Notes: generated by a model from the letters alone, not told the origin. Shown: positions 35,957-44,180, counted from the first letter of the stretch. The stretch is 54,425 bases of DNA from an uncultured Clostridium sp. (GCA_947178475.1 CAMWYM010000006.1:1-54425); one strand, 5' to 3'. Numbers and translations: made by a program.

Positions 35957-37336
35957 TCATGCATCCTTTAAGAATGCTTTATAGGATTTATACGCTTCAT
36001 ATATATCTGCCTTGCTGGTAATCTCCCATGGTGCATGCATATTTAGAACAGCAACACCACTGTCAATCACGTTCATTCCATATAGTGACAGGATATAGGC
36101 AATGGTACCTCCACCACCAATATCCACTTTTCCAAGCTCCGCTGTCTGAAATGCCACTTTATTATCATCCATGATTTTTCGAAGCTTACCCAGATATTCC
36201 GCATTGGCATCATTAGAACCTGACTTTCCTCTTGAACCGGTAAATTTATTAAACACTACGCCTCTGCCGAGATATGCACAGTTCTTCTTTTCAAAAGAAT
36301 TTGCAAAATTAGGGTCAAAGGCAGCAGACACATCAGAGGATAACATATAAGAAGCTGCCAGACATCTCTTTAATTTGAGTTCAGAATATTCACCCATCAC
36401 ATCCATAAGCTCCGCCACTGTGTTCTCGAAAAATTTGGACTGCATTCCGGTAGCACCCACCGAACCAATTTCCTCTTTATCCACTAACAGACAGCAGGCT
36501 GTTCTTGCCACCTCGGGCATATCAAACATAGCTGCAACGGAAGTATAGGCACACACCCTGTCGTCCTGTCCGTATGCCATAATCATAGACTCATCAAATC
36601 CCATATCCTTTGCCTTTCCTGCCGGAACAATCTCCAGCTCAGCAGACAAAAAGTCTTCCTCCTCTATACCATACTTTTTCTTGAGAATGGAGAGAACCAT
36701 TTTCTTTACCGGTTCTTTTTCCTCCTCGGCAAGCGGCTTACTCCCCACCAAAATATCCAGCTGCTCACCTTCAACTACCTTCGCCGCCTTCTTATCCATC
36801 TGTTCTCCTGCCAAATGAATCAGCAAATCTGTCACACAGAAAACCGGATCCTTGTCAGCTTCACCGATCACAATATCCACCACTTCACCATCTTTCTTTG
36901 CCACTACACCGTGAATAGCAAGGGGAAGTGTAACCCACTGATATTTCTTGATGCCTCCATAATAATGAGTATCCAGATATGCCAGATCTGCCTCCTCATA
37001 AAGAGGATTCTGCTTTACGTCCATTCTGGGAGAATCAATATGAGCTCCTAGAATATTCAACCCATTGGTTATCGGCTCTTTACCAATCTGAAACATGGCT
37101 ATAGCCTTTTTCATGTTGACAGCATACACCTTATCTCCTGCCTTCAATTTCTTCCCTGACTTCTTTATCTCTTCAAAGTCGACATATCCGGCATCCTTTG
37201 CCAGCTCTACAATATATTTCACACACTCCCTCTCCGTTTTTCCTTGGTCCAGAAATTTGCGGTATTCCTTACTAAGCTTTTCCAACTCCTTTAGCTCTTT
37301 CTTGTCATAGTCCTTCCATGCATTTTTTCGCTCCAT
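35957..37336 (-). CDS. M18-family metallo-aminopeptidase
   Basis: A 459-residue aminopeptidase I-type zinc enzyme that removes N-terminal residues from peptides. Metal-binding and catalytic segments are visible: NILGAHIDSPRMD (His and Asp), MAYGQDDRVCAY (bridging Asp), LVDKEEIGSVGATGMQS (catalytic Glu pair), and the C-terminal VLNMHAPWEI with the last His. Length and motif order are typical of the M18 family (ApeA/aspartyl aminopeptidase-like). Ribosome site AAGGAGG precedes ATG. It carries no signal peptide, so it acts in the cytoplasm. Terminator hairpins lie on both sides and a repeat element follows its stop. Confidence 0.95.
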   Translation of the reverse strand: MERKNAWKDYDKKELKELEKLSKEYRKFLDQGKTERECVKYIVELAKDAGYVDFEEIKKSGKKLKAGDKVYAVNMKKAIAMFQIGKEPITNGLNILGAHIDSPRMDVKQNPLYEEADLAYLDTHYYGGIKKYQWVTLPLAIHGVVAKKDGEVVDIVIGEADKDPVFCVTDLLIHLAGEQMDKKAAKVVEGEQLDILVGSKPLAEEEKEPVKKMVLSILKKKYGIEEEDFLSAELEIVPAGKAKDMGFDESMIMAYGQDDRVCAYTSVAAMFDMPEVARTACCLLVDKEEIGSVGATGMQSKFFENTVAELMDVMGEYSELKLKRCLAASYMLSSDVSAAFDPNFANSFEKKNCAYLGRGVVFNKFTGSRGKSGSNDANAEYLGKLRKIMDDNKVAFQTAELGKVDIGGGGTIAYILSLYGMNVIDSGVAVLNMHAPWEITSKADIYEAYKSYKAFLKDA

Positions 37337-37441
37337 GCTATAGCCTCCTTCTATTAAAAGCTTTTATAATTGCCTTCTTTTCTCTTATATTATAGTAGTT
37401 TTTTCCAAATCCGCAAGAGTTATTCCCCGTAAAAACAAAGA

Positions 37442-37488
37442 AAGAAGAAATATCTCACATTCCTCTTTCTTGTGTGATATTTCTTCTT
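37442..37488 (-). terminator. Terminator after clpX
   Basis: AAGAAGAAATATCTCACA (37442-37459) pairs with TGTGTGATATTTCTTCTT (37471-37488), one mismatch, loop of 11; on the minus strand it runs into TTTCTTTGTTTTT. It lies downstream of the clpX-side copy of the intergenic repeat. Confidence 0.82.
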
Positions 37489-37495
37489 ATCATAA

Positions 37496-37548
37496 AGCTC
37501 GCTGATGCTCGCGCAGGTCATCAACCTCGCTTCGCTACGGTTGGTGAC
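37496..37548 (-). repeat. Structured intergenic repeat, copy B
   Basis: A 53-base element 5 bases past the clpX stop, in inverted orientation relative to 35897-35950. Read on the minus strand it starts GTCACCAACCGTAGCGAAGC, then AGGTTGATGACCTGCGCGAG and CATCAGCGAGCT. The two copies flank the aminopeptidase gene as an inverted pair about 1.5 kb apart. Confidence 0.85.
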
Positions 37549-37553
37549 ATATA

Positions 37554-38927
37554 TTATTGCTGTTCTAGGGCTAACACTCCTCGCATCTCCAAAAGCGGAC
37601 CACCTGTCCCCTCTATGTAACTGCCGGTAATTGTCACCCTTCCAATATTATCGTCCTTGGGAATCTGGTACATAATGTCCAGCATAAATTCCTCAATAAT
37701 GGCACGCAATGCCCTTGCACCGGTTTTTTTCTCCATAGCCCTTCTGGCAATAGCGTGGTAGGCACTGTCATCAAAGCGCAAGTCCACCTCATCTAAAGCC
37801 AACAGCCGCTGATACTGCTTAAGTATCGCATTTTTGGGTTCCTTTAAAATCTGTACCATCATGTCCTCATCCAGGCTCTGTAAAGAAAACAGCACCGGAA
37901 GCCGCCCCAAAAACTCCGGAATCATTCCAAACTCCCGTAAATCCTCCACAGTTACCTTCTGAAGCAGATTGGTGTCTTTGTCATATTTATCCTTCAAATC
38001 CGCCTGAAATCCAATAGATGACTGTTTATTGATACGGGCCTTGATAATATCCTCAATATCCGGAAAAGCACCTCCACAGATAAATAAAATATTTTTCGTA
38101 TTAATCGTAGTCAGCGGAACCATGGCATTCTTACTGCCCGAACCCACCGGCACTTCCACTTCAGCACCCTCTAAAATTTTCAACAGTCCCTGCTGTACGG
38201 CTTCTCCACTGACATCACGTGAATTGGTATTGCGCTTCTTGGCAATTTTATCAATCTCATCGATAAACACAATGCCCCGCTCTGCCTTCTCCACATCATT
38301 ATCTGCAGCCGCAAGAAGTTTAGAGAGCACACTCTCCACGTCGTCACCAATATATCCCGCCTCAGTAAGAGTCGTCGCATCCGTTATCGCCAAGGGCACA
38401 TTTAAAATACGGGCAATCGTCTTCACCAGATAGGTCTTACCCGAGCCTGTCGGTCCCACCATCAGCATATTTGATTTTTCAATCTCAATATCTTCTACAC
38501 TGTCAGTCAGGACTCGCTTATAGTGATTATACACGGCAACAGAGATTACCTTCTTTGCATAATCCTGTCCCACCACATATTCATCCAGCTTTCCTTTCAT
38601 CTCATGGGGTGCGGGAATACTACTCAAAGTAAGCTCCGGTTCTTCCTTCTTTGCCTCTTTCTCCTTCTTTTTCTTCACCTTCTGTTTTTTCGGAATGTCA
38701 TCCACCGGCGTAAACTGGTTCATATTCATATTCGGCATATTAGACAAATCCATAAACTGCATACCACCGCCTGAAAAGCTGTCAAAGGTCTTTTGCATGC
38801 AGTCCTGACAAATATTGATATTGTTAGGCATATAAATAAGCTTGCCTACTTTGGACTCCGACCGCCTGCAGAGATAGCAGTATTTTTCATAGCCATCATC
38901 ATGTTTATTATTGTTATTATCTTCCAT
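37554..38927 (-). CDS. clpX: ClpX-type AAA+ unfoldase with extended charged linker
   Basis: ATP-dependent unfoldase that feeds substrates to ClpP. An N-terminal zinc-binding domain has four Cys (C17, C20, C40, C43). AAA+ motifs: Walker A GPTGSGKT, pore loop GYIGDDVES, Walker B IVFIDEID, sensor/Arg-finger region PEFLGRLPV. The ClpP-docking loop is present as SSIGFQ, so partnership with ClpP is likely. Between the zinc domain and the AAA+ core is a longer linker than usual (about residues 48-105), Met/Asn-rich then Lys/Glu-rich (PKKQKVKKKKEKEAKKEEPE), giving 457 residues against about 420. No tig or clpP is adjacent, so this could be a second clpX copy. Confidence 0.92.
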   Translation of the reverse strand: MEDNNNNKHDDGYEKYCYLCRRSESKVGKLIYMPNNINICQDCMQKTFDSFSGGGMQFMDLSNMPNMNMNQFTPVDDIPKKQKVKKKKEKEAKKEEPELTLSSIPAPHEMKGKLDEYVVGQDYAKKVISVAVYNHYKRVLTDSVEDIEIEKSNMLMVGPTGSGKTYLVKTIARILNVPLAITDATTLTEAGYIGDDVESVLSKLLAAADNDVEKAERGIVFIDEIDKIAKKRNTNSRDVSGEAVQQGLLKILEGAEVEVPVGSGSKNAMVPLTTINTKNILFICGGAFPDIEDIIKARINKQSSIGFQADLKDKYDKDTNLLQKVTVEDLREFGMIPEFLGRLPVLFSLQSLDEDMMVQILKEPKNAILKQYQRLLALDEVDLRFDDSAYHAIARRAMEKKTGARALRAIIEEFMLDIMYQIPKDDNIGRVTITGSYIEGTGGPLLEMRGVLALEQQ

Positions 38928-39013
38928 GCTATTCCTCCACTCTTATTAAACCCACTTCTCTATCATAACAAATCTTTTAGAAAAATACCATTGTATATTT
39001 TAGGAAATAATCA

Positions 39014-39790
39014 TCACCCGTCACCTGATGACCCCTCCCCAATAGGTTTCAGTATATACTCCTCTCTAAGCTTTCCCGGTGTCACTCCCATAAACCGTTT
39101 AAATTCTCTCTGAAAATGAGAAGTATCCGAATATCCCAACTGCTGTGCAATACCAGAAAAACTCAAGTCTGGAGAAAGCCTCATCATCTCCACTGCGGAT
39201 AAGAGGCGAATAAACTGACACATCCTCTTAGGTGTACAGCCATACATTTTCCGAAACAACCGCTCCAGCTGTCTTGACGTATAGTGATATTCTGCCGCAA
39301 GATTATCTACAACCACTCTGCCCTGAGCATCCCTAATCTGTTTTAACACACAGTCTGCCAAAAAGACCGTACTGCTTCGCTTAAGCACCTTATCCAGACT
39401 CCGACTGCAAAATGCCGCCCGCTCTGCAAAAAAATCGTATCCTCCCAGCTTTTTCAGCCAGCATTCCAATTCTTCTATATTGTAAGAAGCCTGATATCCG
39501 GAATCAATATGAATCCCCAACAATTTTCCTCCCTGCGGAAGAGGGTACACGCTCCCAAACTCTGCCCTCTGCAGTTCAAAAAGCCCCCCGATCATATCCC
39601 CATGCAGAAAATAAAGCCTTTTTTCCCTGGTATCCCATAGCAGCTCACATCCTCCGTCCGGAATATAGATGGGCGGTAAAAAAGGGGTCATTTCATAATA
39701 CCAGCATTCCTTCCAGCCATCAATCTGTCTCTCCTGATATCGGTTCTGAACAAGTTGAAAAATCGGCTGCTTCACCCGTTTTACCTCCAT
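39014..39790 (-). CDS. AraC-family transcriptional regulator
   Basis: A 258-residue regulator. The C-terminal about 100 residues hold two helix-turn-helix motifs: DNLAAEYHYTSRQLERLFRK and FSGIAQQLGYSDTSHFQREF, followed by FKRFMGVTPGKLREEY, the classic AraC end. The N-terminal about 130 residues form a strand-rich effector-like domain (PPIYIPDGGCELLWD) resembling the DUF6597-type sensor of other AraC regulators; ligand unknown. It is divergent from amt, with 366 bases between, so it might act there, but no direct evidence exists. Downstream is clpX in the same direction. Confidence 0.93.
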   Translation of the reverse strand: MEVKRVKQPIFQLVQNRYQERQIDGWKECWYYEMTPFLPPIYIPDGGCELLWDTREKRLYFLHGDMIGGLFELQRAEFGSVYPLPQGGKLLGIHIDSGYQASYNIEELECWLKKLGGYDFFAERAAFCSRSLDKVLKRSSTVFLADCVLKQIRDAQGRVVVDNLAAEYHYTSRQLERLFRKMYGCTPKRMCQFIRLLSAVEMMRLSPDLSFSGIAQQLGYSDTSHFQREFKRFMGVTPGKLREEYILKPIGEGSSGDG

Positions 39791-39861
39791 GCCGCTTTTA
39801 TTCTATATGCGTTTTACCACAAAAACTCTGCTATTTCCAGTCCTTTTGCCGCAAACTTAAT

Positions 39862-39957
39862 AATCTTAAGTATATTTCACCTATTTCATCGTTTTTTTCA
39901 CATATTTTTCAAAAAATCGCCAATTTAGGTATTGACAATTTAAAAATCTTAAGTATA
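39862..39957. repeat. Two 13-base direct repeats around the amt promoter
   Basis: AATCTTAAGTATA occurs at 39862-39874 and again at 39945-39957, where it overlaps the amt -10 box. The core CTTAAG is itself palindromic. This looks like a pair of operator sites for a regulator of amt and perhaps of the divergent AraC gene. Confidence 0.6.
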
Positions 39958-39959
39958 AT
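39932..39959 (+). promoter_or_regulatory. amt promoter
   Basis: Consensus TTGACA (39932-39937) and TATAAT (39954-39959), 16-base spacer. Transcription should start near 39966, giving a leader of about 200 bases before the amt ATG. Confidence 0.85.
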
Positions 39960-39977
39960 AAGGGAGGTATTGAGAGC

Positions 39978-40013
39978 AAAGGTGCTTCGCAGATAACTGT
40001 GGGGCACCTTTTT
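39978..40013 (+). terminator. Terminator-like hairpin at the 5' end of the amt leader
   Basis: AAAGGTGC (39978-39985) pairs with GCACCTTT, with an inner stem CGCAG-ataa-CTGTG, followed by five T. It starts only about 12 bases after the expected transcription start, so unless it is bypassed only a short RNA of about 48 bases would be made. Confidence 0.8.
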
Positions 40014-40076
40014 GGATTTATACATAAACTCCATTGAACTCTCATTAAATAATCAACAGGGGATATCCCCAATGAC

Positions 40077-40139
40077 AAAGACGTCTGGCACTTTTCTAAA
40101 ACCATCCGGTTTTCTGTAAAAGCTAAGGGCGTCTTTTCT
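40077..40139 (+). terminator. Second leader hairpin immediately before the amt ribosome site
   Basis: Nested stems: AAAGACG (40077-40083) with CGTCTTT (40130-40136), CTTTT with AAAAG, and AAAACC-atcc-GGTTTT (40098-40113). A T-rich stretch follows directly, then AGGAGG at 40152. It could be a terminator or a ligand- or protein-responsive element. A 12-base palindrome GGGGATATCCCC (40059-40070) lies just before it. Confidence 0.6.
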
Positions 40140-40165
40140 ATTTAATTTTTTAGGAGGTGTTGTTT

Positions 40166-41914
40166 ATGGACAAAACAATAGAGGTCATAAACGAACAATT
40201 ATTTGCTGTGTGGTTCCTAATCGGTGCCGCTTTGGTTTTCTGGATGCAGGCAGGCTTTGCCATGGTGGAGGCAGGCTTCACCAGAGCCAAGAACACAGGT
40301 AACATTATCATGAAAAATCTTATGGATTTCTGTATTGGTACTGTAATGTTTATTTTAATCGGTTTCGGACTGCTGCTGGGTGAAGATTTAGTGGGCTTCA
40401 TCGGCAAACCGGGATTTGATATTTTTACGAACTATGCAGAATTTGATTTTTCAAACTTTGTATTTAACCTGGTATTCTGTGCCACTACAGCGACCATTGT
40501 TTCCGGTGCCATGGCTGAACGGACAAAATTTTTATCCTACTGTATTTATTCCGCTATTATTTCTGCTTTGATTTATCCTATCGAAGCACACTGGATTTGG
40601 GGCGGCGGCTGGCTGTCACAAATCGGTTTCCATGATTTTGCCGGCTCCTGTGCAATCCACATGGTAGGAGGTATCTCCGCTTTGATCGGAGCAAAGATTC
40701 TCGGTCCCCGTATCGGGAAATTCACCAAAACAGCGGATGGTAAAATTAAGATTGGGGCCTTTCCAGGACATAATCTGGCAATTGGTGCGCTGGGAGTATT
40801 TATTCTCTGGCTCGGCTGGTATGGCTTCAACGGTGCAGCCGCATCATCCGTCGAACAGCTTGCATCTATATTTGTTACCACAACTATTGCCCCTGCAATT
40901 GCTACAATAGTGTGCATGATATTTACATGGGTAAAATACGGTTATCCCGATGTGTCCATGTGTCTGAATGCTTCTCTTGCCGGTCTGGTGGCAATTACCG
41001 CCTCCTGCGATGTAACCGATGCCGCTGGTGCCATAGTAATCGGTGCCGTTGCCGGACTTTTAGTTGTATTTGGCGTATGGCTCTTAGATTACAAGCTACA
41101 CATTGATGACCCGGTAGGTGCTGTTGCTGTTCACTGCATGAACGGTATCTGGGGTACTCTGGCAGTCGGTTTATTTGCCACACCAACTGCGCCGGAATAT
41201 GCTATCACCGATAAAGCAGGGGACACCATTGTTGGATTGTTCTACGGTGGTGGTCTGGAGCTATTAAAGCTTCAGTTAATCGGTTTCCTTTCCGTAGCCG
41301 TCTGGACAACAGTAACTATCACTATCACTTTCCTCATTATTAAAAAAGTAATAGGAATCCGAGTTACCGCTGAGGAGGAAATTACCGGTCTGGATGCTAC
41401 CGAACATGGTCTGGAAACTGCATATGCCGGATTTCTTACCTATGGCGACCGTATCGGTGGTGCTGCACTGGCTATGGCAGAGGATACAGATGCTGTACCG
41501 GTGGATGATGCCATTCCGGTGCAGGTTGTAGAAAACAGTGGAAATACAGTATCTGACGTAAAGATTTCCAAATTGTCCATTATCTGCCGCCAGAGCAAGT
41601 TCGAGGAGCTTAAAAATGCGCTCAACAGCGTCGGCGTTACCGGTATTACCGTGACACAGGTTCTGGGATGTGGTGCCCAAAAGGGTCAGAGCAAATACTA
41701 CCGTGGTGTAGAGATGGATATGAACCTTCTACCAAAGGTAAAGGTAGAGGTTATTGTCAGCAAGGTTCCTGTTTCCGATGTCGTAAAAGCAGCAAAAAAA
41801 GCGCTCTATACCGGCAAAATCGGTGATGGAAAAATCTTTGTATATGATGTAGAAAACGTAATCCGGGTAAGAACCGGTGAGCAGGGCTTTGATGCTCTGC
41901 AGAGTGAAAACTAA
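40166..41914 (+). CDS. amt: Ammonium transporter fused to a PII regulatory domain
   Basis: A 582-residue fusion. Residues about 1-405 are an Amt channel with some eleven membrane segments and the twin-His pore (His in GSCAIHMVGGI and in VAVHCMNGIWG). After a linker rich in acidic residues, about 465-575 is a complete PII/GlnK domain: KISKLSIICRQSKFEEL, T-loop GAQKGQSKYYRGVE with a Tyr at the expected uridylylation position, B-loop KALYTGKIGDGKIFVY. Normally GlnK is a separate protein that plugs Amt when nitrogen is plentiful; here sensor and channel are one chain. I chose ATG 40166, 8 bases after AGGAGG; GTG 40157 overlaps that site. Confidence 0.96.
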   Translation: MDKTIEVINEQLFAVWFLIGAALVFWMQAGFAMVEAGFTRAKNTGNIIMKNLMDFCIGTVMFILIGFGLLLGEDLVGFIGKPGFDIFTNYAEFDFSNFVFNLVFCATTATIVSGAMAERTKFLSYCIYSAIISALIYPIEAHWIWGGGWLSQIGFHDFAGSCAIHMVGGISALIGAKILGPRIGKFTKTADGKIKIGAFPGHNLAIGALGVFILWLGWYGFNGAAASSVEQLASIFVTTTIAPAIATIVCMIFTWVKYGYPDVSMCLNASLAGLVAITASCDVTDAAGAIVIGAVAGLLVVFGVWLLDYKLHIDDPVGAVAVHCMNGIWGTLAVGLFATPTAPEYAITDKAGDTIVGLFYGGGLELLKLQLIGFLSVAVWTTVTITITFLIIKKVIGIRVTAEEEITGLDATEHGLETAYAGFLTYGDRIGGAALAMAEDTDAVPVDDAIPVQVVENSGNTVSDVKISKLSIICRQSKFEELKNALNSVGVTGITVTQVLGCGAQKGQSKYYRGVEMDMNLLPKVKVEVIVSKVPVSDVVKAAKKALYTGKIGDGKIFVYDVENVIRVRTGEQGFDALQSEN

Positions 41915-41950
41915 GAAAGTCACCTAGCTGTCATTTCCTACAAAAGTAAA

Positions 41951-41977
41951 GAGCAGCCTGAAAATTTCAGGCTGCTC
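41951..41977. terminator. Bidirectional terminator between amt and the AIM24 gene
   Basis: GAGCAGCCTGAAA and TTTCAGGCTGCTC form a near-perfect palindrome (13 pairs around one base), followed by CTTCTT on the plus strand. It separates the convergent genes. Confidence 0.85.
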
Positions 41978-41991
41978 CTTCTTATTATCCC

Positions 41992-42672
41992 TTAGCCTCT
42001 GCTGGGCATCATGGAAATAATCCGTCCGGCAAAATCATTGAAATTCTGTGTCTGTAATACAACACGTCCCGGTCCGGTCAGCTTTGTCAGGAATAATCCC
42101 TCTCCACCGAAGAAAATATTTCCAAGCCCCTTAACGGTTTCCACCTCATACCGCACGGTTTTATCAAAGGCAACCACATTTCCCGTATCCACCTTTATCA
42201 CTTCGCCGGCGGCAAGCTCTTTCACCACCTGGTCACCGTCCACCTCTAAAAAGGCATATCCACTGCCGCTGATATCCTGCAGAATAAAGCCCTCTCCGCC
42301 AAACAAGCCTGAAGAAAACTTCTTTGTAAGGGTAATGGATACGTTTACTCCCTCCTCAGCACACAGAAATGCACGCTTCTGAGCAATAATCCCCGGAGTA
42401 CCGGTCAGATTTACCGGAATAATATCACCCGGAACCGTAGAACCAAAAGCTATCTTCGCACCATCCTGTACAGAGGAATAGGTTGCCATAAATAATGACT
42501 CTCCAGCAAACATTCTTCCGAGTCCCTTCATCAATCCACCCTTTGTATCTGTTTTCATCTCAATGCCTTCTGTCTGCCATACCATACCACCACTCTGGGT
42601 ATACATCGATTCTCCCCTATCCAGTGTCACTTCAACTGCGGGAACAGTTTTTCCTAAAATTTCGTATTTCAT
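41992..42672 (-). CDS. AIM24/TIGR00266-family protein
   Basis: A 226-residue protein of the AIM24 (TIGR00266) family, a beta-rich fold of unknown biochemical function found across bacteria. Recognisable parts: AVEVTLDRGESMYTQSGGMVW, GGLMKGLGRMFAGESLF, FLCAEEGVNVSI and LTGPGRVVLQTQ. It has no membrane segment or catalytic motif I can name. AGAGGAG precedes ATG. It lies 56 bases downstream of proC on the same strand and may be in the same transcript. Confidence 0.92.
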   Translation of the reverse strand: MKYEILGKTVPAVEVTLDRGESMYTQSGGMVWQTEGIEMKTDTKGGLMKGLGRMFAGESLFMATYSSVQDGAKIAFGSTVPGDIIPVNLTGTPGIIAQKRAFLCAEEGVNVSITLTKKFSSGLFGGEGFILQDISGSGYAFLEVDGDQVVKELAAGEVIKVDTGNVVAFDKTVRYEVETVKGLGNIFFGGEGLFLTKLTGPGRVVLQTQNFNDFAGRIISMMPSRG

Positions 42673-42727
42673 AGATACGTACTCCTCTCTTATAATTAAT
42701 TTTGTCTTTTATCTATAAGTTGTTCAC

Positions 42728-43522
42728 TTACATTCCTTTTGACTTCCTCGTGCACGCCTTCATGGCCTCAAAAACCGCACTGCGCATTCCCTTTTCCTCC
42801 AACACACGTACTGCCTCAATGGTAGTGCCCCCGGGTGAACAGACCATATCCTTTAACTCTCCCGGGTGCTTTCCAGTCTCCAATACCATTTTTGCACTTC
42901 CCAGCACAGCCTGAGCTGCAAACCGATATGCCTGTTGACGAGGCATACCATCAGCCACTGCTGCATCCGCCATCGCTTCAATAAACATGAATACATAGGC
43001 TGGAGAGCTTCCGCTGACAGAAGTCACCACGTCCATCAAATGCTCGGAAATCACTTCACACTTTCCGAAGCTCTGTAAAACAGTGACTGCTTTATCCATA
43101 TCCGCCTTTGACACATTAGCGTTTCCGCAGGCTGCAGTGATTCCCTCTCCCACAAGTGCCGGAGTATTTGGCATGGTGCGGACGATTTTTAACGGCTTTC
43201 CAAACTGCTTACCTATCCATTCCAACGTTTTTCCCGGTGCAACAGTAATAATTATCTGTTTATCATTCACCACATCCTTAATCTCTTCAATTACATCCTC
43301 GTAGAACTGCGGCTTGACAGACAAAAAAAGCACTTCCGATTTTGCCGCTGCCTCCCTGTTATCGACAGCCTGCACAATTCCTGTATCTCTTACTATCCGC
43401 TGAAGGCTTTCCGCCGATTTGTCCGCTCCTATAATCTCATCCTTTGATGCAATTTTGTTGTTGATAATTCCTTTTATCATTGCTGCTGCCATATTTCCGC
43501 AGCCGATAAATCCCAGCTTCAT
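42728..43522 (-). CDS. proC: Pyrroline-5-carboxylate reductase
   Basis: Last step of proline synthesis: NAD(P)H reduction of pyrroline-5-carboxylate. The 264-residue protein has the Rossmann motif GFIGCGNMAAAMIKG, the FLSVKPQ segment, RTMPNTPALVGEG and the C-terminal signature SGSSPAYVFMFIEAMADAAV. It has a very strong ribosome site (GAGGAGGAGG). A terminator-like hairpin (43543-43577) sits just before that site. proA and proB are not in the window. Confidence 0.97.
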   Translation of the reverse strand: MKLGFIGCGNMAAAMIKGIINNKIASKDEIIGADKSAESLQRIVRDTGIVQAVDNREAAAKSEVLFLSVKPQFYEDVIEEIKDVVNDKQIIITVAPGKTLEWIGKQFGKPLKIVRTMPNTPALVGEGITAACGNANVSKADMDKAVTVLQSFGKCEVISEHLMDVVTSVSGSSPAYVFMFIEAMADAAVADGMPRQQAYRFAAQAVLGSAKMVLETGKHPGELKDMVCSPGGTTIEAVRVLEEKGMRSAVFEAMKACTRKSKGM

Positions 43523-43537
43523 ATTGACCTCCTCCTC

Positions 43538-43577
43538 AAAAAAAGCATCGAATCAAAAAACGCTCAATTCGATGCTT
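43538..43577 (-). terminator. Terminator-like hairpin abutting the proC ribosome site
   Basis: AAGCATCGAAT (43543-43553) pairs with ATTCGATGCTT (43567-43577), and on the minus strand a run of seven U follows and runs into the GAGGAGGAGG site of proC. It can end the upstream DUF6465 transcript, but any proC promoter further upstream would have to read through it. Confidence 0.78.
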
Positions 43578-43664
43578 CATTTTGTAATTACTGTTGCAAA
43601 TTCTGTTTAAGACTCCCTGCCATCACTCTACAGAATCAATCTGCCCTGTCATGGTCTAAGTATC

Positions 43665-44180
43665 TTATAAATTTACGCTTCCCTGCTCACCATCAGCTGT
43701 GTAATAAATCATGCCTTCTTCAGGCTTAACATAAATATTTAATTCCTTTACAGACTTCTTACCAACTGCCTCGGCAACCTTTGCGGTAATCTCATCAGTT
43801 GTAACCTCATGTCCACAGCACTGAATATATACAGTCTGGGTAAGCTTAGCCGCTGTCTTCTTTGCAGGAGCCTTCTTTGCTGTTGTCTTCTTTGCTGCTG
43901 TCTTTTTAGCAGTTGTTGTCTTCTTAGCCGTTGTCTTCTTCTCTGCTGCAGTCTTAGTTGTAGCTGCTTTCTTTGCAGGAGCCTTCTTCTCTGTTGTTTT
44001 CTTCGCAGTCGTTGTCTTTGTCTCTGCTGCAGTCTTAGCTGCTGTTGTCTTTGTCTCTGTCGCCTTCTTTGCTGCTGTCTTTGTCTCTGCTGCAGTCTTA
44101 GCCGTATCTGCAGCCTTAGCTGCCTCTACCTTTGCCATAGCCGCTGCAACCTGTTCAGCGGTTTTCTTTGATGTTGCCAT
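43665..44180 (-). CDS. Lys/Ala/Thr-rich histone H1-like protein with C-terminal DUF6465-like domain
   Basis: A 171-residue basic protein. After MATSKKTAEQVAAAMAKVEA, residues about 22-110 consist of degenerate repeats of the type KKTTAKKTAAKK and TETKTAAKK, like the tail of eukaryotic histone H1 or of bacterial H1-like proteins (AlgP, Hc2), which bind DNA. The last about 60 residues are a compact domain (QTVYIQCCGHEVTTDEI, then VKELNIYVKPEEGMIYYT) that I think is DUF6465, common in Lachnospiraceae. I chose ATG 44180 because GGAGGAT precedes it. Function is unknown; nucleoid or nucleic-acid binding is an inference from composition. Codon use in the repeats is low-complexity. Confidence 0.88.
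   Translation of the reverse strand: MATSKKTAEQVAAAMAKVEAAKAADTAKTAAETKTAAKKATETKTTAAKTAAETKTTTAKKTTEKKAPAKKAATTKTAAEKKTTAKKTTTAKKTAAKKTTAKKAPAKKTAAKLTQTVYIQCCGHEVTTDEITAKVAEAVGKKSVKELNIYVKPEEGMIYYTADGEQGSVNL

Noticed and set aside
39961-39998. Short leader peptide in the amt leader (TTG or GTG followed by a few codons)
   Set aside because: The candidate ribosome site would lie at or before the transcription start and spacing is wrong.
43578-43664. T-box leader upstream of proC
   Set aside because: The gap is too short and lacks the conserved T-box sequence before the hairpin.
43809-44171. Cys/Leu-rich open frame opposite the Lys/Ala repeats
   Set aside because: It is the complement of the low-complexity repeat region of the gene at 43665-44180; its cysteines come from reading Lys/Ala codons backwards.
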